The notes beneath the pieces were generated by a model that had not been told where the DNA came from, searched no databases, and saw only the letters and a program-made list of their open reading frames with translations. Below, in pieces: positions 13,319 to 18,804 of a stretch of 18,804 bases of DNA. Numbering within the stretch: position 1 is the first letter of the stretch; each line of letters opens with the position of its first letter. Both the position numbers and the translations under genes were made by a program. This DNA is from DATCLA01 sp036564195 (GTDB lineage Bacteria; Bacillota; UBA4882; UBA8346): NCBI GenBank assembly GCA_036564195.1, contig DATCLA010000116.1, forward strand, positions 1-18,804, in the 5' to 3' direction.

Positions 13319-13361
13319 GTTGTCTAGAATTCGACAACTCTTTACTGCATTCCTGCAGTAA
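13319..13361 (-). terminator. two adjacent hairpins after the solute-binding-like gene
   Basis: TTACTGCA-GGAA-TGCAGTAA (13342-13361; perfect 8-bp stem, GNRA tetraloop in the leftward RNA) is followed by GTTGTC-8-GACAAC (13319-13338). Thereafter come AT-rich bases and a TTTTTT run near 13303-13308. The position, 5 nt after the stop, suggests 3'-end formation or RNA protection. It is not a textbook terminator because the T run is offset. Confidence 0.5.
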
Positions 13362-13366
13362 TCTTC

Positions 13367-14674
13367 TTAATCACAATAAATTTCCGCTTTTAATTGTTGA
13401 ATTGTTTCTTCACGGTTAATCTTACCAGTTAAATACTTTAATAGTAGTGCGGCGGTCTTTTCCCGGTACGATTCATCTATGTTAATGATAGTTAGGTTAT
13501 TATGATTTAACATATATTCAAGTACTGCCGGGTATTGTTCCGGCTCTTGTTTCTGCAGCCATTTTAAAGTAACTTGCCGGGCCGCCGGCATCACCATCAG
13601 CTCTTCCCAGGGAGAGCTGTCCCGATAAGTGCTTAAGTATTCACCCAACTTAACTGCTGCTGCCAAATGGTCGCTTCCTCCCTTTCTTTTCCGGTTACGA
13701 TAAACGCAGATCACTCCGGCCTCCACTGAATGGATGGCCCGGCCTTTGCTTAATTCCGGTACCGGCAAGGCTACTCCTTCCCAGGCTGCACCTTGCTGCG
13801 TCAGCCGTTCTCTAATTACCCGTAACATAATAGGTGAAATCCCGGCCAAAAACATTACCTGTCCCGAAAGAAACCTGTCCAACATATTAGAGTTAAAATC
13901 CTCAGGTAGACGTTGCGACTCCTTCAACTGTTGCAACCATTCCCAGCTTGATTCTCCTTGTCGTTCCACGAAGCAGCCATTGGGTAATATTTGTCTCAAA
14001 ACCTCCATGGGAATTACATTACCGACCATTGAATAGACTGTAGCAGGGTATTTATCTTTCGCTGCGAACAGCTGGGTCCAAGTCCACCCTTGCTGTTGGA
14101 TCTTATTTACTTCAAATCCCGCTGCCTCCGCCAGACTCCGATTGGCTACCCAAAGATTCCAACGCAGCCAGCGTGGGAAATAGCTGAATACCCCATCGAC
14201 TTGCACCAACTTCTGAATACTCAACGGATAAGCGTTTTCCAGCTCTTCGGTCTTTAGGTACGGGCCCACCGGGATCTGATAGTCGAGATCAAAATGGGGA
14301 ACGGAAAATGCCGAACAATATAAATCGGGGGGATCTCCCTGCTCCAGCGCTGCTTCCAGTTGGCCGTGGCCGGTAAGGAGGTCCAAAAACCTCAATTCAA
14401 CCCGGATATTAGGATATATTTTTTGAAAATCCGCCACTGCTTTTTGCATATATTGACGGTAATTGCAATTTTTAAGTGGTAAATCGTAATCCCACACCCT
14501 CAAACAATACTCTTTCACCGGGTCAATTTGAACATTGGGATTGATCCGAATTATTTTGTCTTTAATTTTGATTCTGGCCAGAGGTTTAAAATACTCATAG
14601 CTAAGCCAGGCACTAACCAAAAACAGTCCTGTCAGAACACAAATTGTAATTCTCTTACCAAACAGCAAAGGCAT
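13367..14674 (-). CDS. membrane-anchored extracellular solute-binding protein, family 1-like
   Basis: A 435-residue protein with an uncleaved-looking N-terminal membrane segment (residues about 9-26, no lipobox cysteine) and a type-I solute-binding fold. Family-1 features include AVADFQKIYPNIRVELRFLD (near residue 85), an Asp-Leu-Tyr-Cys segment after GDPPD, the hinge-type helix QGWTWTQLFAAKDKYP, and a late block with GVICVYRNRK and an AAVKLGEYLS helix. Sugar-binding proteins of ABC importers have this pattern, but no permease or ATPase gene is near. It may therefore be a sensor or a partner to a remote transporter. It starts 8 nt after the L,D-transpeptidase stop; GTGAGG lies only 2 nt before the ATG, so a TTG at 14668 is an alternative start. 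Confidence 0.78.
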   Translation of the reverse strand: MPLLFGKRITICVLTGLFLVSAWLSYEYFKPLARIKIKDKIIRINPNVQIDPVKEYCLRVWDYDLPLKNCNYRQYMQKAVADFQKIYPNIRVELRFLDLLTGHGQLEAALEQGDPPDLYCSAFSVPHFDLDYQIPVGPYLKTEELENAYPLSIQKLVQVDGVFSYFPRWLRWNLWVANRSLAEAAGFEVNKIQQQGWTWTQLFAAKDKYPATVYSMVGNVIPMEVLRQILPNGCFVERQGESSWEWLQQLKESQRLPEDFNSNMLDRFLSGQVMFLAGISPIMLRVIRERLTQQGAAWEGVALPVPELSKGRAIHSVEAGVICVYRNRKRKGGSDHLAAAVKLGEYLSTYRDSSPWEELMVMPAARQVTLKWLQKQEPEQYPAVLEYMLNHNNLTIINIDESYREKTAALLLKYLTGKINREETIQQLKAEIYCD

Positions 14675-14682
14675 TACCTCAC

Positions 14683-15459
14683 TTATTCTCGTTTCAATTT
14701 CAAATGTGGGCTGAGTAAAAACTGCTCATTTCGGGTAATTTTCCCTGTTGGGGCTAACCCGTAAAACTTTTGCAGCTTGCGAACGGCCTGTTCCATTCCG
14801 GGACCGTAACGGGCGTCGGCTGGCCCGGGGTTAAACCCAAATTTTCGCATTGCAAATTGTAACATTACTATATCCTCGCCTGTCGTGCCCCTTTGATAGA
14901 TCTTCCGCAGTTTAACCGGAGCTAAATCTCCGATAATATGAACCGGCGTCCCGATTTGTACCAAATTATACAATTCCAATACATCGCGGTTGTACATGCG
15001 GATACAACCATGACTACTCATCCTGCCTATGGATCCCGGTTTGTTAGTACCGTGGATGCCATAGATTCCCCAAGGGCAATTAAGCCCAAGCCAACGCGCT
15101 CCAAATCCCCCACCCCATTTACCACCCTTATGAATGATTTTCCATTCTCCTACCGGTGAAGGGGTAGTGGGCTTTCCAATCGCAATCGGGTATCGTTTTA
15201 AGACATTACCGTCCCGGTATAGGGTAAGGCGAAGATACCTTTTTTCAACTACAATCAAATCACCGCTGGTTATCGGCAGGTTAACCGGTTCTACTCTTTG
15301 TCGTTCATTGATGTAGAATTCTTCACGGTCTTGGCAGATAACTTTTCTTTCCCCAGCCAAGCCTGCGGTTTTCCTGGTTGTGTAGCAAAACACTGACGCT
15401 CCCATTAGGAGACTCGCCACCAGTATTAAAAGTAAGTGCTGTTGCACCAGCGGCTTCAA
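14683..15459 (-). CDS. L,D-transpeptidase (YkuD) with C-terminal peptidoglycan-binding domain
   Basis: A 258-residue, membrane-anchored (residues about 6-26) cell-wall enzyme. The YkuD catalytic domain begins near residue 67 (DLIVVEKRYLRLTLYRDG) and holds the full signature: HGTNKPGSIGRMSSHGCIRM, with nucleophile Cys152 and the neighbouring conserved His and Arg. Such enzymes make 3-3 cross-links or attach proteins to peptidoglycan and are insensitive to most beta-lactams except carbapenems. Residues about 190-240 form a PG_binding_1 module (RGTTGEDIVMLQFAMRKFGF and an AVRKLQKFYGL helix). TTG start at 15459 is supported by GGGGGTGA 7-9 nt upstream. It is the first gene of a two-gene unit with the solute-binding-like protein. 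Confidence 0.93.
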   Translation of the reverse strand: MKPLVQQHLLLILVASLLMGASVFCYTTRKTAGLAGERKVICQDREEFYINERQRVEPVNLPITSGDLIVVEKRYLRLTLYRDGNVLKRYPIAIGKPTTPSPVGEWKIIHKGGKWGGGFGARWLGLNCPWGIYGIHGTNKPGSIGRMSSHGCIRMYNRDVLELYNLVQIGTPVHIIGDLAPVKLRKIYQRGTTGEDIVMLQFAMRKFGFNPGPADARYGPGMEQAVRKLQKFYGLAPTGKITRNEQFLLSPHLKLKRE

Positions 15460-15540
15460 AAAAGCTCACCCCCAAATTGTCTCGCTAAACTCTATGATTT
15501 CCCAATCAAAAGTATGCTGCTTTTTTAGTCCCAGGGAGCA

Positions 15541-15568
15541 ATTTTAGGTGCCGGGCAGGATATAACAA
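15541..15568 (-). promoter_or_regulatory. candidate promoter of the L,D-transpeptidase unit
   Basis: Reading leftward, TTGTTA (15563-15568), 16 nt, TAAAAT (15541-15546). It lies between the phoU terminator and the TTG start, giving a leader of about 75 nt. Confidence 0.45.
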
Positions 15569-15582
15569 TCTCTCTGCCTGTG

Positions 15583-15609
15583 AAAATAAAAAAGAGCCCG
15601 GAGGCTCTT
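15583..15609 (-). terminator. rho-independent terminator of phoU
   Basis: Read leftward: AAGAGCC, TCCG loop, GGCTCTT, then TTTTATTTTC. The stem is 7 bp perfect (15592-15598 with 15603-15609), 17 nt after the phoU stop. Confidence 0.93.
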
Positions 15610-15625
15610 GAGGTTTTCGAATCTT

Positions 15626-16288
15626 TTAATATTTTACTCTTTTAGCGGTCAAGTAATAGATGGTTTCCTCGCCGATATTAGTAGCATGATCGGCGGTCCG
15701 TTCCAGCCATTCGGCGATTAAGAAAAACCGGGACGCTTGATAGGAGACTTGGGGGTTAGATTCTTTACTTAATATTGTGATCAGCTCATTTTGAATCTCT
15801 TCATACAGGTTATCCGCTTCTTCATCTTTACGGCAGACTGCCTCAGCCAAATCCGCATTTTTCTCAATAAAAGCGTTTAAAACCGTTGATACCATATTCA
15901 TAGCCAAACCGGCCAACTTCGGAATATGTACCAACGGTTTAATATATTTCTCATTCTTAAGTTCTAAAACAATTTCTGCAATGTTCGTTGCATAATCGCC
16001 AATGCGTTCCAAATCATTGGCAATTTTTACCGCAGTAAAACCCCGGCGTAAATCAAACCCAACCGGAGGCATTATTAAAAGCAAACGTTCAACCTCTTCT
16101 TCCACCACGATCTGCAGGTTATCAATTAAATCATCCTGCTCAATCACATGCCGGGCAATGTCGCTGTCCTGATCGCGCAATGCCTGAATTGCTTTTTTCA
16201 TCGTCAACTTAACCAAATTGCCCATCTTCAGCAAATCTTGTTCAATGATTTCGTTGGCTTTAGCTGAAGTAACTGAATTCACAATCAA
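15626..16288 (-). CDS. phoU: phosphate signalling protein PhoU
   Basis: A 220-residue, all-helical protein made of two three-helix repeats, each with the PhoU metal-binding signature: KIANDLERIGDYATNI in the first half and AEWLERTADHATNIGEE in the second. PhoU proteins bind metal clusters and link the PstSCAB phosphate transporter to the PhoR/PhoB(P) two-component system; relatives act with Na/Pi transporters. No pst or pho genes are adjacent here, which is unusual, as phoU generally ends a pst operon. TTG start at 16288 follows GGGAG by 8 nt. Unusual repeated GGTAAA/GGTTAA elements lie just upstream, and a terminator follows. Confidence 0.95.
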   Translation of the reverse strand: MIVNSVTSAKANEIIEQDLLKMGNLVKLTMKKAIQALRDQDSDIARHVIEQDDLIDNLQIVVEEEVERLLLIMPPVGFDLRRGFTAVKIANDLERIGDYATNIAEIVLELKNEKYIKPLVHIPKLAGLAMNMVSTVLNAFIEKNADLAEAVCRKDEEADNLYEEIQNELITILSKESNPQVSYQASRFFLIAEWLERTADHATNIGEETIYYLTAKRVKY

Positions 16289-16309
16289 TTACGTCACTCC
16301 CTTCAATCA

Positions 16310-16354
16310 TTAACATTTACCTTAACCGATCCTTAAAAGAATTTACCGTTTACC
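16310..16354 (-). repeat. array of TTAAC/TTTACC hexamers upstream of phoU
   Basis: On the plus strand, TTAACA, TTTACC and TTAACC run end to end at 16310-16327, and two more TTTACC copies lie at 16342-16347 and 16349-16354. In the phoU direction they read GGTAAA and GGTTAA. The TTAACA-like hexamers resemble the half-sites of Bacillus PhoP boxes, though spacing differs. They end about 22 nt before the phoU start, close to the SD. Confidence 0.45.
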
Positions 16355-16375
16355 TTTGAGTCCTAAATCACGAGA

Positions 16376-16408
16376 CTTTCATCAGTAGCTATCCCCTTTC
16401 ATCAATAG
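16376..16408. repeat. pair of 13-bp direct repeats
   Basis: CTTTCATCAGTAG (16376-16388) and CTTTCATCAATAG (16396-16408) differ at one base and start exactly 20 bp apart, near two helical turns. They lie about 90-120 bp upstream of phoU and could be an activator site. A 17-bp palindrome, AACTTATAGTATAAGTT (16434-16450), lies further upstream. The 16289-16512 region holds no gene that I can support. Confidence 0.4.
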
Positions 16409-16512
16409 TACCGGACAAATAATCATCCCTGAAAACTTATAGTATAAGTTCCTTAATCCACCCGCTTATTCCTACCTTGATGATAAAAATATTTTTCATT
16501 AACGGCTTGTTC

Positions 16513-16965
16513 TTATACCGGGCCTTTCCACATAATCAAAGCATCCTCATTATTATCCAGATAGTACCTCCGTCTCACCCCCATCTGCACAAAACCATGT
16601 TTATTATAGAGTTTTTGGGCCACCAAATTGGAACGTCTTACTTCTAGGGTTAAAAATCGGACCCCATATTCCCGACAGGCTTCAACTAACTGTTTTAACA
16701 ACATACTTCCAATCCCACGGTTACGATAAAGCGGATGGACCGCTAAATTGGTAATATGCCCTTCATCAAAGATCACCCACATTCCCACATAACCGCAAAC
16801 CATTCCCAGTTTATCTTTGGCTACCAGATAAACTGCGCGCTCATTTTCGAGTATTTCATGGAGGAAAGAATTCCGCGACCACGGCGTAGTAAATGAAGCA
16901 TTTTCAATCTCTAGTACACCCTCCAGATCCTCGACACACATTGGTACTACCGTTATCTGCGCCAC
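16513..16965 (-). CDS. rimI: ribosomal protein N-terminal alanine acetyltransferase RimI
   Basis: A 150-residue GNAT acetyltransferase of the RimI type, which acetylates the N-terminal alanine of ribosomal protein S18 and, in some bacteria, other targets. Conserved parts are the LEIENASFTTPWSRNSF substrate loop, motif A with the acetyl-CoA pyrophosphate-binding NLAVHPLYRNRGIGSMLL, the FLTLEVRRSNLVAQKLYNKHGF motif B region, and a terminal YYLDNNEDALIM. GTG at 16965 is chosen because GGAGGAG lies 7 nt upstream; an in-frame ATG at 16998 lies upstream of this SD. This start makes rimI overlap the 3' end of tsaB by 62 nt, an extreme but coherent coupling. The order tsaE-tsaB-rimI is classic in Bacillota. 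Confidence 0.94.
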   Translation of the reverse strand: MAQITVVPMCVEDLEGVLEIENASFTTPWSRNSFLHEILENERAVYLVAKDKLGMVCGYVGMWVIFDEGHITNLAVHPLYRNRGIGSMLLKQLVEACREYGVRFLTLEVRRSNLVAQKLYNKHGFVQMGVRRRYYLDNNEDALIMWKGPV

Positions 16966-17653
16966 CCCGCTTCTCCTCCAGTCGAATTTCGGCTTCAACT
17001 CGTTTTAAATACTCCGGTATTAGGATTGGCGGCTCTGTTGTTTTAACTACCGGCCATTCCTCCCCGGCAATTTGTGCGGCCAAGCCGGCCCGGGGATAAT
17101 CCCAGTACCTTGGTGCCAAGTTAATCCCTGGTACCTGCTCAAAGACGGCACGGTAGTGTTTTCCACCATCCCCGCATAACACTAAAGGCCCCCAGTCCGC
17201 CAGAGTTGTGGCGAACTGTTCTGCTTTGATTGCCCGTGGCGGCAATAACTCCTCGGCTGAATTACCATTAAACCGGTAAAGTGCCCCATAGACTTCACCG
17301 TGCCGGGCCTCCAACGCCGCCGCAACCAGTTTGGCACTGAAATGGGCGTTTTCAGCGATAATTCTTAAAGTATTAATCCCAAACGCCGGAATCTGAAGCC
17401 CTTCCGTCAACCCGGTAACAGTTGCTAAACCCACTCTAATTCCAGTATATGATCCAGGTCCCACCCCGGCAGCAATCAAATTCAATTCATCCAAACGGCG
17501 TCCGGTTTTTTGAAACAGCCGCTCCAAAAGGGAGATTAAATATTCGCCACTGCCTTTCGCGGCCTTCAGTGAGACTTCAAAGATGATTTCCCCCTCTTCA
17601 GCCAAGGCTACCGAGCCCCAGGGAGTAGCCGTATCAATTCCTAAGATCAGCAT
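16904..17653 (-). CDS. tsaB: tRNA t6A biosynthesis protein TsaB
   Basis: A 249-residue member of the ASKHA fold that forms the TsaB-TsaD heterodimer with TsaE to build N6-threonylcarbamoyladenosine at position 37 of ANN-decoding tRNAs. Diagnostic blocks are ILGIDTATPWGSVAL at the start, GVGPGSYTGIRVGLATVTGL and LVAAALEARHGEVYGALYRF. ATG at 17653 follows AAAGGA by 6 nt; an in-frame TTG at 17659 abuts that SD. It overlaps tsaE by 20 nt. The last 20 or so residues (Gly- and Cys-containing) are encoded within the rimI overlap and do not look like the usual TsaB C-terminus. Confidence 0.95.
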   Translation of the reverse strand: MLILGIDTATPWGSVALAEEGEIIFEVSLKAAKGSGEYLISLLERLFQKTGRRLDELNLIAAGVGPGSYTGIRVGLATVTGLTEGLQIPAFGINTLRIIAENAHFSAKLVAAALEARHGEVYGALYRFNGNSAEELLPPRAIKAEQFATTLADWGPLVLCGDGGKHYRAVFEQVPGINLAPRYWDYPRAGLAAQIAGEEWPVVKTTEPPILIPEYLKRVEAEIRLEEKRGGADNGSTNVCRGSGGCTRD

Positions 17654-18107
17654 GGTCAATCCTTTCCAGTACCCGGTCGTACAATTTTCCCCGGGAGCGT
17701 AACCGAACTTCCCGGCTAAACCCTCCCGGTTGCGGTTCGATCTCCACTTCCAAATATTCAGGATTTAACCGTTCCAGCAATAGTTTCCCCCACTCGACGA
17801 CCGTCACTCCTTCTTCCACCAATTCTTCCGGGTCCAAGACTTTCAATTCCTCGGGATTATTCAGCCGGTAAAGATCCAAGTGGTTTAGAAGGAACCGGCC
17901 CTGGTAACTTTTGATCAACTGAAACGTTGGGCTGGTAATGGGTTCCTCAACTCCCATTCCCAGGGCAATTCCTTTGGTAAAGGTGGTTTTACCGGCCCCT
18001 AACTCACCAAACAAAAAAAGGAGGTATCCGGGGCGTAGTTGCCTCCCCACTAACTCTCCTAAACAAATCATTGCTTTTTCGGTTTCAACCTCGAAAATTA
18101 ATTGCAT
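17634..18107 (-). CDS. tsaE: tRNA t6A biosynthesis ATPase TsaE
   Basis: A 157-residue P-loop ATPase needed for multiple rounds of t6A synthesis by the TsaBD complex. Walker A GELGAGKTT (34-42), switch-like TSPTFQLI (58-65), the HLDLYRL (76-82) block and VVEWG (near 108-112) are all present. The ATG follows an AGGA about 7 nt upstream. As the first gene of tsaE-tsaB-rimI it overlaps tsaB by 20 nt. tsaD, which often ends this operon, is not in the window; phoU comes next. Confidence 0.95.
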   Translation of the reverse strand: MQLIFEVETEKAMICLGELVGRQLRPGYLLFLFGELGAGKTTFTKGIALGMGVEEPITSPTFQLIKSYQGRFLLNHLDLYRLNNPEELKVLDPEELVEEGVTVVEWGKLLLERLNPEYLEVEIEPQPGGFSREVRLRSRGKLYDRVLERIDHADLRN

Positions 18108-18141
18108 CCTAATATCCTAACCCTACAGACTACTTTATTTT

Positions 18142-18171
18142 AGCTTAGCACAACTGATTTCAGCAGGTCAA
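18142..18171 (-). promoter_or_regulatory. candidate promoter of the tsaE-tsaB-rimI operon
   Basis: Reading leftward, TTGACC (18166-18171), 18 nt, TAAGCT (18142-18147). The -35 box is good and the -10 box is poor. It sits between the C26 gene and tsaE, about 35 nt from the tsaE start. Confidence 0.4.
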
Positions 18172-18197
18172 GTCTCTCCCTAGATTATTGATCAGTT

Positions 18198-18804
18198 TTA
18201 ACCGATTTTTCGGGCTTGGTTAAAAAACTCGCTAAATAAAGGTTGCATCGAAGTAACATTTACCCGTTCCGGGTGCCATTGCACCCCGATAATCCAGCGG
18301 TTACTCTGGTTATACTCAATCGCTTCAATAATTCCGTCGGTACTGATTCCACTGATGGCGATATTACTTCCCAAATCTTTTATTGCCTGATGGTGAAAGC
18401 TATTGACCAAAACCTCTTTCCCCAGGATCTCCAGGGCCCGGGTTCCCCCTCGCAATACTACCCGGTGCATCGTGGGGCTCTGATTAGTTCCGCTCTGATG
18501 AGCCGCAGCGTTTAATACTTCCGTCCCTATATCCAGAAACAAAGTACCGCCAAAAATAACATTAAGTAGTTGCATGCCGCGGCCGACCCCCAAAATCGGC
18601 AGTTCCTTCTTTAATGCCAATTGAATTAATCTGATTTCAAAGTCATCCTGTTTACGGTCAAAAATAATGTTGGCGTTCCGTTTTCCTCCATACAGACCCG
18701 GATCAATATCCGCACCGCCGGGTAACATTAATCCCTGGCAATAGTTTATCATTTCTTCCATTAAATATTCATTGGTTCCGGCAGTAATCAGATAGGGAAT
18801 ACCC
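18198..18804 (-). CDS. C26 family class-I glutamine amidotransferase-like protein, partial, nucleophile Cys replaced by Gly
   Basis: The C-terminal 201 residues of a PuuD/gamma-glutamyl-GABA hydrolase-type protein; the frame is open to the right edge (GIPYLITAGTNEYLMEEM), so the N-terminus is outside the window. Family landmarks are clear: GLMLPGGADIDPGLYGG, LPILGVGRGMQLLNVIFGG, the NSFHHQAIKDLG segment and the terminal GVQWHPERV with the catalytic His and Glu. In active members the nucleophile elbow reads G-I/V-C-R-G; here it is GVGRG (codon GGC instead of TGC, near 18584-18586), so the catalytic cysteine appears lost. The protein would then be a binding or regulatory pseudoenzyme, unless the base is a sequencing error. 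It may be co-transcribed with genes beyond the window. Confidence 0.88.
   Translation of the reverse strand, partial: GIPYLITAGTNEYLMEEMINYCQGLMLPGGADIDPGLYGGKRNANIIFDRKQDDFEIRLIQLALKKELPILGVGRGMQLLNVIFGGTLFLDIGTEVLNAAAHQSGTNQSPTMHRVVLRGGTRALEILGKEVLVNSFHHQAIKDLGSNIAISGISTDGIIEAIEYNQSNRWIIGVQWHPERVNVTSMQPLFSEFFNQARKIG

Noticed and set aside
16405..16450. A 14-codon leftward reading frame (MIICPVLL...) between rimI and phoU
   Set aside because: It has no properly spaced SD and no recognisable content.

Overview
This 18.8 kb stretch looks like chromosomal DNA of a Gram-positive-type bacterium of the Bacillota (clostridial-like; genus not determinable from the sequence alone). The support is a set of families typical of that phylum: Veg, a YlbF/YmcA-family protein, a YkuK-type RNase H-like protein, a DUF421/DUF4363 pair and an MGDG-synthase/UgtP-like glycosyltransferase. 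Purine-rich Shine-Dalgarno (SD) sequences precede most genes, TTG and GTG starts are frequent, and several sigma-A-like promoters and rho-independent terminators can be read directly. I see no insertion sequence, prophage, CRISPR array, tRNA or rRNA. This is mostly core and housekeeping DNA rather than an island, and I did not find a convincing new defence or biosynthetic system.

Layout from left to right. (1) 1-1614, minus strand: a YlbF-family gene, a secreted protein with calcium-loop-like motifs, and an M16 peptidase that runs off the left edge. (2) 1816-2997, plus strand: promoter, DUF421 membrane protein, overlapping DUF4363 gene, terminator. A long imperfect palindrome follows at 3007-3102. 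(3) 3237-4453, minus: a glycolipid-type glycosyltransferase with a near-consensus promoter. (4) 4795-5979, plus: a membrane-anchored putative glycoside hydrolase (DUF4015). (5) 6038-8520, minus: a FadR-type GntR regulator, a strong terminator, then a separately promoted acyl-CoA synthetase. (6) 8699-10900, minus: MurB, then a secreted TolB-like beta-propeller. MurB is preceded by a roughly 150-nt leader that can fold into a multibranched RNA. (7) 11195-13075, minus: rsmA, the YkuK-like gene, then veg, which has two tandem consensus promoters and its own terminator. (8) 13367-15459, minus: an L,D-transpeptidase followed 8 nt later by a membrane-anchored solute-binding-like protein. (9) 15583-18107, minus: tsaE, tsaB and rimI overlapping in an operon, then a stand-alone phoU with a terminator. 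(10) 18198-18804, minus: a partial class-I glutamine-amidotransferase-like C26 peptidase whose nucleophile cysteine appears to be glycine.

Functional themes are the cell envelope (MurB, L,D-transpeptidase, glycosyltransferase, DUF4015), translation fidelity and RNA modification (RsmA; TsaE/TsaB for t6A; RimI), and carboxylic-acid activation under a GntR regulator. The items most worth a second look are the C26 protein lacking its cysteine, the structured murB leader, the 96-bp palindrome at 3007-3102, and the direct-repeat array upstream of phoU.
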